DNA of 9,925 nt from Thermoplasmata archaeon (GCA_030043255.1 JASHYB010000017.1:1-9925); one strand, 5' to 3'; shown: positions 1 to 6,417, counted from the stretch's first letter. The notes: generated from the letters alone by a model not told the origin. Program-made: numbers and translations.

Positions 1-1
1 C

Positions 2-91
2 CTCCGGGAGGTGCGACGGGCCTATCCGCGCCAGCGCGACGGCGCGGTGCTGTTCCCCTTCCTGCGCCGCTTCGTGGTGGCGTACCGCTAG
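2..91 (+). CDS. C-terminal end of an unidentified protein, possibly a methyltransferase (partial)
   Basis: Only the last 29 codons and a TAG stop (89-91) are present; the gene begins before the window. The visible tail is rich in Arg and hydrophobic residues and ends in VLFPFLRRFVVAYR. A pattern of Pro, basic residue, then a short hydrophobic strand ending in Arg is common as the last beta strand of class I SAM-dependent methyltransferases, so that is the best guess, but 29 residues are not enough to assign a family. It converges on the prepilin peptidase gene with only 10 bp between the two stop codons. That the frame is coding is fairly likely; the function is weakly supported. Confidence 0.5.
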   Translation, partial: LREVRRAYPRQRDGAVLFPFLRRFVVAYR

Positions 92-101
92 GGACGAGTG
101 C

Positions 102-1019
102 CTACAGCGCGGCGAACAGGTCCAGGAGCAGGTTGCCCGCGAGGAGGCCGGCGAAGGCGCCGGCCGCCATGAGGACCAGGAACGGCAGCTGCGGCGAGAC
201 CCACACCCGCTGGACGCCCTGCGCCTGCAGGTCGCGAGCGATCCGGGTGCGCTGGCGGATGTCCTCTTCCGAGGTCTCCGCGTCCTCGAGCGTCGTGTCC
301 TCCCCGAGGGCCGGGTCGCGGACCCAGACGAACCGTCGCGGGAGCTCGCGGACGTCCAGCGTGTAGCAGGTGAAGCCTCGCTGCAGGGTGAACTCGCCCC
401 GGGAGAGGTTGCGGATCGCCAGCGCGATCGGCACGAGCACCGAGAACAGCGCCGCGTCGGTGAGCAGGGTGATCGAGAACGGCAGGCGCGCGAGCAGCGG
501 TCCTTCGATCGCGGGCGCGTAGAGGAGCGGCACGGCGAAGACCGGCAGCAGCACCCCGACCACGATCAACGCCTTCGCGTCCGCTCCGCCGTAGAGCACG
601 CCGGTCTCGAACAGGACGCGGGCGACGACGATGCTCGCGACCGCCGCGACGACGTCGATCGGGACGCTGGACGGCCCGATCCCCCACCGGACCGCCGCGG
701 CCCCGACCAGCCCCACCACCCCGACGTAGACGGCGAGTTCGATCCAGAGGACCTTGCCGGCGTGGCGCTCGCCCAGCGCGTCGTCCCAGGGCAGGAGGTG
801 CTCGAAGGCGAAGGCGCCGACGAGGACCCAGAGGCCGATCGCGAGAGCGCCCCCCCCGGCCACGACGACGAGCCCCAGGGCGATCGCCAGGGCCGCGAGC
901 AGCTGCCAGAGCCGGTCCGACACTTCGCGGGCACGGAGGTCGGCGACGGCGGCGTACCCGAAGCCGCCGACCAGCACGACCACCCGAGCTGACGTGAGCA
1001 GCTCGCCGAGCCCGGCCAA
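102..1019 (-). CDS. Archaeal prepilin peptidase, A24 family (FlaK/PibD-like)
   Basis: A 305-aa membrane aspartyl protease expected to cut class III signal peptides from type IV pilins or archaellins on the cytoplasmic side of the membrane. The two catalytic aspartates are visible: D27 in ADLRAREVSDRLW after the first helix, and D147 in YGGADAKAL, the archaeal form of the GxGD motif with Ala at the third place. About seven to eight hydrophobic helices are seen, with a soluble charged segment at about 205-275. The following RVWVSPQLPFL and final helix match the archaeal A24 C-terminal region. The start is TTG at 1019; no ATG is available nearby. In-frame GTG codons at residues 13 and 15 are alternatives, but they would truncate the first helix, and the TATA-like box 40 bp upstream fits the TTG. 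No pilin gene is visible in the window. Confidence 0.9.
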   Translation of the reverse strand: MAGLGELLTSARVVVLVGGFGYAAVADLRAREVSDRLWQLLAALAIALGLVVVAGGGALAIGLWVLVGAFAFEHLLPWDDALGERHAGKVLWIELAVYVGVVGLVGAAAVRWGIGPSSVPIDVVAAVASIVVARVLFETGVLYGGADAKALIVVGVLLPVFAVPLLYAPAIEGPLLARLPFSITLLTDAALFSVLVPIALAIRNLSRGEFTLQRGFTCYTLDVRELPRRFVWVRDPALGEDTTLEDAETSEEDIRQRTRIARDLQAQGVQRVWVSPQLPFLVLMAAGAFAGLLAGNLLLDLFAAL

Positions 1020-1054
1020 GCTTCCGCCCCGAGACGGCGCGACGCGGGCCCACC

Positions 1055-1065
1055 CTCATAACACC
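1055..1065 (-). promoter_or_regulatory. TATA-like box for the prepilin peptidase gene
   Basis: On the minus strand the divergent intergenic region contains GGTGTTATGAG, the only AT-rich patch upstream of this gene in otherwise very GC-rich DNA. Its centre lies about 40 bp from the TTG start, predicting a short leader of about 15 nt. The same GTTAT core recurs before the cyclase and signal peptidase genes. Assigned by position and composition only. Confidence 0.4.
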
Positions 1066-1128
1066 CCGGCGGCAGACGGCCGGGCCCTCGCTCGAGCGGA
1101 CGGCCACGCCCCGCGCCCCCGGCGCTCG

Positions 1129-1144
1129 CAAAGGCTTTTTAATC
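1129..1144 (+). promoter_or_regulatory. TATA box and BRE for the S6e-aIF2-gamma operon
   Basis: The sequence CAAAGGCTTTTTAATC combines a purine-rich BRE-like stretch (1129-1134) with a T-rich TATA box (1136-1143), close to the archaeal TTTTTAAA type consensus. The box centre is about 40 bp before the S6e ATG, so transcription should start near 1165 and give a leader of about 14 nt. This is the clearest promoter in the window, as expected for a highly expressed translation operon. Confidence 0.65.
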
Positions 1145-1178
1145 GGCCCGACTCGCGCGCCTTCGCCCTCAGGCCAGC

Positions 1179-1556
1179 ATGGTGGAGTACAAGCTCGTCA
1201 TCTCCGACCGGGAGCGGTCGATCCCCCGGACGGTCGCCGACCCGCAGTCGGCCGGCTTCCTCGGTAAGCGCATCGGCGAGAAGGTCGGCGGCGAGCTGCT
1301 GGGCGCGAGCGGCTACACCTTCCGTATCGCGGGAGGGACCGACCGCAGCGGCTTCCCCCTGCGACCCGACCTCCCCGGGGCTCGCCAGACCCGCCTGTAC
1401 GTCGGCGACGGCTTCGGCTTCCACGCCCCCCGTCCGGGGATGCGCAAGCGACGGACGTTCCGCGGCAACACCATCAGCGAGGATACGGTCCAGATCAATC
1501 TGGTCGTCGACCAGCGTGGACCCAAGGCCCTCGCGGAGCTGTTCGCCGCGGCATGA
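1179..1556 (+). CDS. rps6e: 30S ribosomal protein S6e
   Basis: A 125-aa small-subunit ribosomal protein of the eukaryotic/archaeal S6e family, full length for archaea, where the long regulated C-terminal tail of the eukaryotic protein is absent. Family hallmarks are seen in order: the start MVEYKLVISD, FLGKRIGEKV (27-36), GYTFRIAGGTDRSGFPLR (45-62), GMRKRRTFRGN (87-97) and the strand VQINLVV (104-110). The ATG at 1179 gives the canonical N terminus and sits about 40 bp after a good TATA box. No clear Shine-Dalgarno precedes it, so translation may rely on a short leader. It is the first gene of an operon; its TGA overlaps the aIF2-gamma ATG by 4 bases. Pairing of S6e with aIF2-gamma is a known archaeal gene neighbourhood. 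Confidence 0.97.
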   Translation: MVEYKLVISDRERSIPRTVADPQSAGFLGKRIGEKVGGELLGASGYTFRIAGGTDRSGFPLRPDLPGARQTRLYVGDGFGFHAPRPGMRKRRTFRGNTISEDTVQINLVVDQRGPKALAELFAAA

Positions 1557-2788
1557 AGGTCCCCCGGCAGCCGGAGGTCAGCATCGGGCTGGTCGGCCAC
1601 GTCGACCACGGCAAGACGACGCTGACCCAGGCACTCACCGGCGAGTGGACCGACCGGCACTCCGAGGAGCTCAAGCGCGGGATCTCGATCAAGCTCGGCT
1701 ACGCCGACGCGGCGTTCTACCTCTGCCCGAGCTGCCCGAAGCCGACCGGCTACTCGGTCAGCCCGGTCTGCCCGTCCTGCGGCGGCGAGGCGAAGTTCCT
1801 GCGGGCGGTCTCGTTCGTCGACGCCCCGGGCCACGAGACGCTCATGGAGACGATGCTCAGCGGCGCGGCGATCATGGACGGGGCGCTCCTGCTCGTGGCG
1901 GCCAACGAGCACGTCCCGCAGCCGCAGACCCGCGAGCACCTGTACGCCCTGGACATCATCGGCGTGCGCAAGGTCGTCGTCGTCCAGAACAAGATCGATC
2001 TCGTGACGGAGGAGGAGGCGCTCGCGAACCAGAAGGAGATCGTCGACTTCCTGCACGGCTCGCCGATCGCCGACGCGCCGATCGTGCCGATCAGCGCGAA
2101 CCACAAGGCCGGCCTGGACGGCCTGATCGCCCAGATCGAGGAGACGATCCCGACCCCGCCGCGCGACGCCGCCAAGCCGCCGCTGATGTACGTGGCGCGG
2201 TCGTTCGACGTCAACCGGCCGGGGACTCGCCCGAGCGCCCTCCGCGGTGGCGTCCTCGGCGGTTCGCTGCTCCAGGGGCGCCTCGTACCTGGCGAGGAGA
2301 TCGAGATCCGGCCCGGCGTGGCCGGCGGCCCGAACGGCCGCACCGAGTCGCTGACCACGCGGATCACCTCGATCGTTGCCGGCGGGGAGGACCGTGACGA
2401 GCTGCGGCCGGGCGGGCTCGCCGCCCTGGGCACCAGCCTCGACCCGTCGCTGGCGAAGGGGGACGGGCTGACCGGCCGCCTGATCGGCACCGCCGGCACG
2501 CTGCCGCCGGTCAGCCAGCGCATCCGGCTCCGCGCCACGCTGCTCGACCGGGTCCTCGGGGCGCAGCGGGAGATCAAGGTCGAGAAGGTCCGCACGAGCG
2601 AGCTGCTGGCGGTCACCGTCGGCACGACCATCGCGCCGGGCAAGGTCACGAGCGCCCGGGGCGACGACATCGAGCTCGCCCTGGCCCGGCCGGTGACGGT
2701 CTTCCCCGGCAGCCGCGTGGCGATCTCCCGCAAGCTCAACGCCTGGCGCCTCATCGGCTACGGGATCGTCGAAGGCTCGGCGAAATGA
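1553..2788 (+). CDS. eif2g: Translation initiation factor aIF2 subunit gamma (GTPase)
   Basis: A 411-aa translational GTPase, the core subunit of aIF2, which delivers initiator Met-tRNA to the small ribosomal subunit. The G motifs are intact: G1 GHVDHGKT (15-22), switch 1 around KRGISIKLGY (41-50), G3 DAPGH (90-94), G4 NKID (146-149) and G5 SAN (181-183). A zinc knuckle with four cysteines, CPSC at 58-61 and CPSC at 73-76, is inserted in the G domain as is typical of aIF2-gamma and distinguishes it from EF-Tu and SelB. Two beta-barrel domains follow, with the family ending NAWRLIGYGIVEG. The ATG overlaps the S6e stop (ATGA), and its own TGA overlaps the next ATG in the same way, so the three genes are likely translationally coupled. 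Alpha and beta subunit genes are not in this window. Confidence 0.97.
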   Translation: MKVPRQPEVSIGLVGHVDHGKTTLTQALTGEWTDRHSEELKRGISIKLGYADAAFYLCPSCPKPTGYSVSPVCPSCGGEAKFLRAVSFVDAPGHETLMETMLSGAAIMDGALLLVAANEHVPQPQTREHLYALDIIGVRKVVVVQNKIDLVTEEEALANQKEIVDFLHGSPIADAPIVPISANHKAGLDGLIAQIEETIPTPPRDAAKPPLMYVARSFDVNRPGTRPSALRGGVLGGSLLQGRLVPGEEIEIRPGVAGGPNGRTESLTTRITSIVAGGEDRDELRPGGLAALGTSLDPSLAKGDGLTGRLIGTAGTLPPVSQRIRLRATLLDRVLGAQREIKVEKVRTSELLAVTVGTTIAPGKVTSARGDDIELALARPVTVFPGSRVAISRKLNAWRLIGYGIVEGSAK

Positions 2789-2967
2789 GGCCGGACCTGC
2801 TCGAGGTCCTCCGCTGTCCGCTGTGCCGCGGGGAGCTGACGCTGGCCGTCCGGTCCCGGCAGGGCGAGGAGATCGAGACCGGGACGCTCTCCTGCGGCCG
2901 CTGCCACGTCGACTACCCGATCGACGACGGCATCCCGGACCTGCTGCCGCCGGACGAGCGGTCCTAG
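2785..2967 (+). CDS. Trm112-like small zinc protein
   Basis: A 60-aa protein of the Trm112/YcaR-like family. Four cysteines form a zinc site: C11 and C14 in LEVLRCPLCRGEL, and C37 and C40 in SCGRCHVDYPIDDGIPDLL. The last stretch (YPI.DGIP.LL) is the most characteristic family signature. In archaea and eukaryotes Trm112 acts as an obligate partner that stabilises and activates SAM-dependent methyltransferases modifying tRNA, rRNA and release factor; bacterial relatives have less certain roles. The gene starts in an ATGA overlap with aIF2-gamma, so it should be co-expressed with the initiation operon, which suits a translation-related role. The specific methyltransferase partner is not visible. 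The assignment to the family is firm; the partner role here is inferred from relatives. Confidence 0.88.
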   Translation: MRPDLLEVLRCPLCRGELTLAVRSRQGEEIETGTLSCGRCHVDYPIDDGIPDLLPPDERS

Positions 2968-2988
2968 AGCGGCGAACCTCCGCCGCTC
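2967..2988. repeat. Perfect inverted repeat between convergent genes
   Basis: GAGCGGCG (2967-2974) pairs perfectly with CGCCGCTC (2981-2988) around the 6-base loop AACCTC. It spans the stop codons of the Trm112-like gene (ending 2967) and the convergent membrane protein gene (ending 2987), so either transcript could form the hairpin. It may mark or protect 3' ends. No T-tract, the usual archaeal termination signal, follows on either strand, so it is not called a terminator. Confidence 0.5.
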
Positions 2989-3406
2989 AACCGACGTAGT
3001 AGTAGCCGAAGAGCGCGCCGAACGTCAGCACCGCCACGGCGATCGACGGCAGCACCCAGCGGATCGTCCCGCGCGATCGGGCCTGCACGGAGCTGCCGAC
3101 GGTCACGATGGGGATCGCCAGCGCCAGCCAGTACCCGGTCAGGACCGTCTCGAACAGCGCGTAGGAGGTCCGGTTCCCGTGCGGGTCGTGGAGCGCGAGG
3201 GCGATCACCAGGCCGACGGCGAAGAGCAGGAAGCCGAGGCTGACGCCGGCCGCCTCGAGGTAGCCCTCGAACGCCCGCTTGCGTTGCGGGTGGGCGGTCC
3301 GCAGCACGACGAGCATCGCGACGAACGCGGCGAGGGTCCCGACCAGCGCGTAGAACGACGGGCTGGCGAGCGACAGGTCGACCGGCCCGGGACCCGGAGG
3401 CTGCAT
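2987..3406 (-). CDS. Small integral membrane protein of unknown function (four predicted helices)
   Basis: A 139-aa protein I do not recognise. Four hydrophobic segments are evident at about 17-35, 54-72, 84-104 and 116-135, separated by short polar loops including a basic one (HPQRKRAFEGYLEA, 39-52) and another rich in Arg (QARSRGTIR, 108-116). There are no cysteines or clear catalytic motifs. The ATG at 3406 follows the cyclase stop by 13 bp, with GAGG 4-8 nt upstream as a possible Shine-Dalgarno, so it is probably the second gene of a two-gene minus-strand unit and transcribed from the promoter before the cyclase. Its stop lies inside a perfect inverted repeat shared with the convergent operon. 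Its coherent hydrophobic pattern supports it as a real gene. Confidence 0.75.
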   Translation of the reverse strand: MQPPGPGPVDLSLASPSFYALVGTLAAFVAMLVVLRTAHPQRKRAFEGYLEAAGVSLGFLLFAVGLVIALALHDPHGNRTSYALFETVLTGYWLALAIPIVTVGSSVQARSRGTIRWVLPSIAVAVLTFGALFGYYYVG

Positions 3407-3419
3407 CGCGGCCCTCGGA

Positions 3420-4049
3420 CTAGCTCGGTCGGAGGACCGCGCGCGCCGGAGCTCCGTCCCCCCCGGCGATCCGCAGCGGCAGGCACAGCAGTTCGTACGG
3501 ACCGGGTTCCACCGCCGCCAGCAGGAGCCCTTCCAGGATCGTCACGCCCGCGCTCAGCAGCGCCCGGTGCACCGGGTACGACCCGCTCGAGTCGGACTCG
3601 ATCGAGAGCGCATCCAGGCCCACCAGCTTCACCCCTCGCTCGATCAGCCGGCGCGCGGCGTCCAGCCCGAGGCCGACGTAGTCCTCGAAGAACCGCAGCC
3701 CGCCCGTCCAGCGCGCCGAGTTCGGCGTCTTCAGCAGCACCCGCGTCGTGCCGCGGGCGAGCGCGTCCAGCTCCTGCGCGACGATGGCGGGTCCCCGGGG
3801 CCGCACCTCCAGCACCTCGCAGGGCCCGCAGAGAGTGTCCAGGTCGAACGCGTCCGCCGCGGCCCCGTCGACCAGGAAGTGGCCGGGCGGGTCCAGATGG
3901 GTGCCGGTGTGCGAGCCGAGCTCCAGCCGCGAGAGCCGGTACGGGTCGCCCCGGGCCAGCTCCTGGACCGGCGTGGACCGGAACGGCGGGTCGCCGGGAA
4001 ACGCCGGCATGTCCGGCCTCAGGGGCATCGAGATGTCGATCGAGCGCAT
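3420..4049 (-). CDS. Cyclase family protein / kynurenine formamidase-like metal-dependent hydrolase
   Basis: A 209-aa protein of the cyclase (KynB-like arylformamidase) superfamily, divalent-metal hydrolases that commonly cleave N-formyl amides or lactones. The signature HTGTHLDPPGH at 47-57 supplies the predicted metal ligands H47, H51 and D53, with H57 nearby. H161 and E173 in VHRALL and ILEGL are further conserved positions, and the N terminus IDISMPLRPDMPAFPGDP is typical. The frame is open far upstream because of the high GC content, but the ATG at 4049 gives the family N terminus and normal length. No tryptophan dioxygenase or kynureninase gene is nearby, so a role in tryptophan breakdown is not supported; the substrate is unknown. 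It leads a probable operon with the downstream four-helix membrane protein and is divergent from the signal peptidase gene. Confidence 0.88.
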   Translation of the reverse strand: MRSIDISMPLRPDMPAFPGDPPFRSTPVQELARGDPYRLSRLELGSHTGTHLDPPGHFLVDGAAADAFDLDTLCGPCEVLEVRPRGPAIVAQELDALARGTTRVLLKTPNSARWTGGLRFFEDYVGLGLDAARRLIERGVKLVGLDALSIESDSSGSYPVHRALLSAGVTILEGLLLAAVEPGPYELLCLPLRIAGGDGAPARAVLRPS

Positions 4050-4079
4050 CGCCCGTGGAGCACGTCGCGTCCTTCGGGC

Positions 4080-4088
4080 GGATAACGG
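4080..4088 (-). promoter_or_regulatory. TATA-like box for the cyclase operon
   Basis: The minus strand reads CCGTTATCC here, an AT-rich island in GC-rich DNA whose centre is about 34 bp from the cyclase ATG. That spacing predicts a leader of only about 8 nt. It shares the GTTAT core with two other candidate promoters in this window. Assigned by position and composition. Confidence 0.45.
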
Positions 4089-4130
4089 TTGGCGGGCTCG
4101 CGAAGGCGGTCCGGACGCCGGCTTGACGCG

Positions 4131-4141
4131 AAGGGTTATGG
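4131..4141 (+). promoter_or_regulatory. TATA-like box for the signal peptidase gene
   Basis: AAGGGTTATGG lies with its TTAT core about 30 bp before the preferred ATG at 4167, predicting an almost leaderless transcript beginning near 4163. If that is right, the Shine-Dalgarno-like sequence just before the ATG would be mostly untranscribed, so either this box or that ribosome site may be fortuitous. Confidence 0.4.
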
Positions 4142-4156
4142 CCTGCCGGGCGGCAC

Positions 4157-4166
4157 GGGAGGGGAG
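4157..4166 (+). promoter_or_regulatory. Shine-Dalgarno-like sequence deciding the signal peptidase start
   Basis: GGGAGGGGAG directly precedes the ATG at 4167, with GGAGG four bases from the start. It supports 4167 over an in-frame TTG at 4089, which has no ribosome site and would translate through the TATA-like box at 4131-4141. Confidence 0.5.
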
Positions 4167-5474
4167 ATGGTTCCGTCTCCGGCGGACGAGGACGACGACC
4201 TCGACGACCTGCTGGACGACAAGCCGAAGCGGCGGGCGCCGGAGAGCACGTCCGCCCACCGATCCCCGCGGCCCCGGTCCTCGCGCGCCGAGCCGGTGCG
4301 TCGCTGGCAGCCGAACGAAGCCGCGGAGGACCCCTGGGACGACGTCGTCGACGACCGCTCGGGCCGCCGGGGCAAGGCGAAGCCGCCGGTCTTCTGGCGG
4401 GCGCGGGACTCGCTCTACTTCGAGCCGCTGGTCGCGCTCGCGATCCTCGCCGTGTTGCTCGTCTCGCTCTTCGCCTACACGGCGAACTGGCCGCCGGTCT
4501 ACGTCGTCGAGTCCAACAGCATGCAGCACGGCTCGGGGGACCACCTCGGCGTGCTGAACGCCGGGGACATCGTGCTGGCGCAGCGGGTCAGCAACAGCTC
4601 CATCGTGACGTACGTCGCCGGCGTCTCGAGCGGGTTCACGACCTACGGCGAGTACGGCGACGTGCTGCTGTACTATCCGAACGGCTCGACCTCCGCGACC
4701 CCCATCGTCCACCGGGCGCTGCTCTACCTGCAGTTCAACAAGTCGAACGACACGTTCAACACGACCGGCCTGCCGTCCGGGCGCTGCGGCACCGGCAACG
4801 CCTCGGTCTGGTACGTGCCGGGAGGCAGCTCGGCCGGCTGCCAGACCCACGGGCTGGCGAACGAGCTGCTGCTGTACCACATCGGTCAGAAGAGCCTCAC
4901 CGTCACGGTCGACTTTGCGCGCCTGATGGCGACCGGGAGCACCCACTCCGGCTACCTGACCCTCGGCGACAACAACACCGAGCCAGACCAGCTCAGCGCC
5001 GGGGTCGCGCTGCTCAGCACCCTGGTCAAGCCGTCCTGGGTGATCGGGGTCGCGCGCGGGCTGATCCCCTGGTTCGGGGCGCTCAAGCTGCTCCTGGACG
5101 GCAACGCCGCCAAGGTGCCGGACGCCTCCTGGGAGTTCCTCGGCCTCACCATCGCCGGCGTGATCTTCGCCGCGGCCGGGGTCCACCTGCTGCTGCGTCG
5201 CGGGCGGGAGGCCCGCGCCGGACGTCGCGAGAGCGACCTCGGGTTCGAGGAGGAGGCCCCGCCGCCGAGCGCCCGCCGGCCGGGCCCCGCCCGCCCGTCG
5301 ACGGTCCAGCCGTGGCAGGCGACCCCGGTCGACGAGACCGAGGCCGCTCCCAGCCCGCGCCGCGTCTCCTACGAGCAGCGCCGCCGCGCGCACTTCACCA
5401 GCGCCCGCGAGGCCCCCCGACCCCGCCGCCGCGCCCCGAAGCCTCCGCCGGACGACGAGGGCGACGACGCCTAG
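4167..5474 (+). CDS. Archaeal signal peptidase I (Sec11-like, S26B) with long charged tails
   Basis: A 435-aa membrane serine protease that should remove signal peptides from Sec-exported proteins. Catalytic Ser118 lies in VVESNSMQHG just after a membrane helix (about 86-106). His182 follows in IVHRALL, and the acidic site is GDNNTEPD with D268 and D274, whose 6-residue spacing matches the archaeal Ser-His-Asp type rather than the bacterial Ser-Lys type. A second helix is at about 325-343. Unusual parts: a disordered N terminus of about 80 residues, first very acidic (ADEDDDLDDLLDD) then basic; an insertion between His182 and Asp268 with Cys207 and Cys225, possibly a disulphide on the outer face; and a tail of about 90 residues rich in Arg, Pro and Glu after the last helix, on the cytoplasmic side if topology is normal. 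The total is roughly twice the length of a simple archaeal enzyme. Confidence 0.9.
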   Translation: MVPSPADEDDDLDDLLDDKPKRRAPESTSAHRSPRPRSSRAEPVRRWQPNEAAEDPWDDVVDDRSGRRGKAKPPVFWRARDSLYFEPLVALAILAVLLVSLFAYTANWPPVYVVESNSMQHGSGDHLGVLNAGDIVLAQRVSNSSIVTYVAGVSSGFTTYGEYGDVLLYYPNGSTSATPIVHRALLYLQFNKSNDTFNTTGLPSGRCGTGNASVWYVPGGSSAGCQTHGLANELLLYHIGQKSLTVTVDFARLMATGSTHSGYLTLGDNNTEPDQLSAGVALLSTLVKPSWVIGVARGLIPWFGALKLLLDGNAAKVPDASWEFLGLTIAGVIFAAAGVHLLLRRGREARAGRRESDLGFEEEAPPPSARRPGPARPSTVQPWQATPVDETEAAPSPRRVSYEQRRRAHFTSAREAPRPRRRAPKPPPDDEGDDA

Positions 5475-5500
5475 GCCGGGCGGCGGGACGGCCTCCGCAG

Positions 5501-5510
5501 CCTTTTTGGC
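5501..5510 (+). promoter_or_regulatory. T-rich TATA-like box for prs (may also serve as 3' end signal of the preceding gene)
   Basis: CCTTTTTGGC stands out in the 67-bp gap between the signal peptidase stop and the prs ATG. Its T5 run starts 39 bp before the ATG, close to the 43 bp seen for the T5 box before S6e, suggesting a promoter with a short leader. A T5 run can also act as an archaeal terminator for the upstream gene, so both roles are possible. A 6-bp inverted repeat (5509-5514 with 5517-5522) follows it. Confidence 0.45.
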
Positions 5511-5541
5511 CGCCCCGGCGGCTCGGCGCGGCGGCCGGTAG

Positions 5542-6417
5542 ATGCACGTCATCGGGGGGGGCGCCTCCACGGCGCTGGCGGAGCGGATCAGTCGCGAGCT
5601 CGGCAACGCCCCGTTCGGCATCCCGTTCACCAAGCGCTTCCCGGACGGCGAGCTCTACCTGCGGGTCGGCGGACGGCTCGAGGGCGACGACGTCGTCGTG
5701 GTGCAGTCGACCCGGACCGACCAGGACCTGCTCGAGCTGCTGCTCCTCGAGGACGCGGTGCGCGAGGCCGGGGCGCGGCGCACCTTCGTCGTCGTGCCCT
5801 ACTTCTCGTACGCCCGGCAGGACCGGCGGTTCTTCCCGGGCGAGCCGGTGAGCGCGCGGGCGCTCTGCCGGCACGTGGAGCTGGACGCCGACGCGGTGAT
5901 CACCGTCGACCTGCATTCGCCGCAGACCCTCGGCCACTTCTCGAAGCCGGCGTTCGAGGCGAGCGGGATCCCGGCGCTTGCCCGCCTGCTCAAGGAGCGG
6001 CCGGTCGACCTGCTGGTCTCTCCCGACAAGGGCGGGGTCGAGCGGACGAAGCGGATGGCCCAGCTCCTCGACAAGCCCTGGTTCGCCCTGGAGAAGCGGC
6101 GGATCGACTCCGACCACGTCGAGCTGAGCCTGGCGGCCTCCGGCGCCCCGCCGCTGACGGGCAAGCACGCCGTCCTCGTGGACGACGTGATCACCACCGG
6201 CGGCACCATCGTGGAGGCGGCGCGGCTGCTCAAGCGCCACGGCGCGGGGGCGGTCACCGCCGCGTGCACCCACGGCCTGTTCCTGCGCGACGCCTTCGAG
6301 CGGATCAAGGCGGTCACCGACGAGGTGCTCTCGACCGACACCCTCCTGAACCCCGCCGAGAAGGGCTCGGTCGCTCCCGACGTGGCCCAGATCCTGCTGC
6401 GCGAGTTCCCGTCGTGA
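5542..6417 (+). CDS. prs: Ribose-phosphate pyrophosphokinase (PRPP synthase)
   Basis: A 291-aa cytoplasmic enzyme making phosphoribosyl pyrophosphate from ribose 5-phosphate and ATP, the precursor for nucleotides, histidine, tryptophan and NAD. It has the standard two phosphoribosyltransferase-fold halves. Visible motifs are FPDGELYLR (33-41), YFSYARQDRRF (87-97, the ATP-binding flexible loop area), TVDLHSPQ (121-128, with the metal-binding His), SPDKGG (160-165, pyrophosphate loop) and the PRPP-binding signature VLVDDVITTGGT (211-222). The length is on the short side, as in archaeal enzymes, compared with roughly 310-320 aa for bacterial ones. The ATG at 5542 places the N-terminal strand MHVIGGGAS correctly. 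A G8 run at 5554-5561 encodes the Gly triplet. The TGA overlaps the GTG of the following acetyltransferase gene, suggesting coupled translation. Confidence 0.96.
   Translation: MHVIGGGASTALAERISRELGNAPFGIPFTKRFPDGELYLRVGGRLEGDDVVVVQSTRTDQDLLELLLLEDAVREAGARRTFVVVPYFSYARQDRRFFPGEPVSARALCRHVELDADAVITVDLHSPQTLGHFSKPAFEASGIPALARLLKERPVDLLVSPDKGGVERTKRMAQLLDKPWFALEKRRIDSDHVELSLAASGAPPLTGKHAVLVDDVITTGGTIVEAARLLKRHGAGAVTAACTHGLFLRDAFERIKAVTDEVLSTDTLLNPAEKGSVAPDVAQILLREFPS

Noticed and set aside
1020..1178. tRNA or small RNA gene in the largest intergenic gap
   Set aside because: No T-loop consensus or cloverleaf pairing was found; the gap is explained by two divergent promoters.
754..2397. A 547-codon plus-strand frame across the first intergenic region
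   Set aside because: It overlaps the prepilin peptidase antisense and S6e and aIF2-gamma in another frame, and has shadow composition.
4089..4166. TTG start giving a 461-aa signal peptidase
   Set aside because: It would cover the TATA-like box and has no ribosome site, while the ATG at 4167 has GGAGG four bases upstream.
5503..5522. Intrinsic terminator after the signal peptidase gene
   Set aside because: The T5 run comes before, not after, the inverted repeat, and the repeat leaves only a 2-base loop; a prs promoter box fits better.
4050..5633. Long upstream extension of the cyclase frame on the minus strand
   Set aside because: The extension is low-complexity and antisense to the signal peptidase gene. 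The family N terminus begins at the ATG at 4049, which also has a TATA-like box at the right distance.
6264..6413. N-terminal extension of the GNAT protein inside prs
   Set aside because: It would overlap prs by 150 bases; the GTG at 6414 forms a typical 4-base coupling overlap and gives a sensible N terminus.
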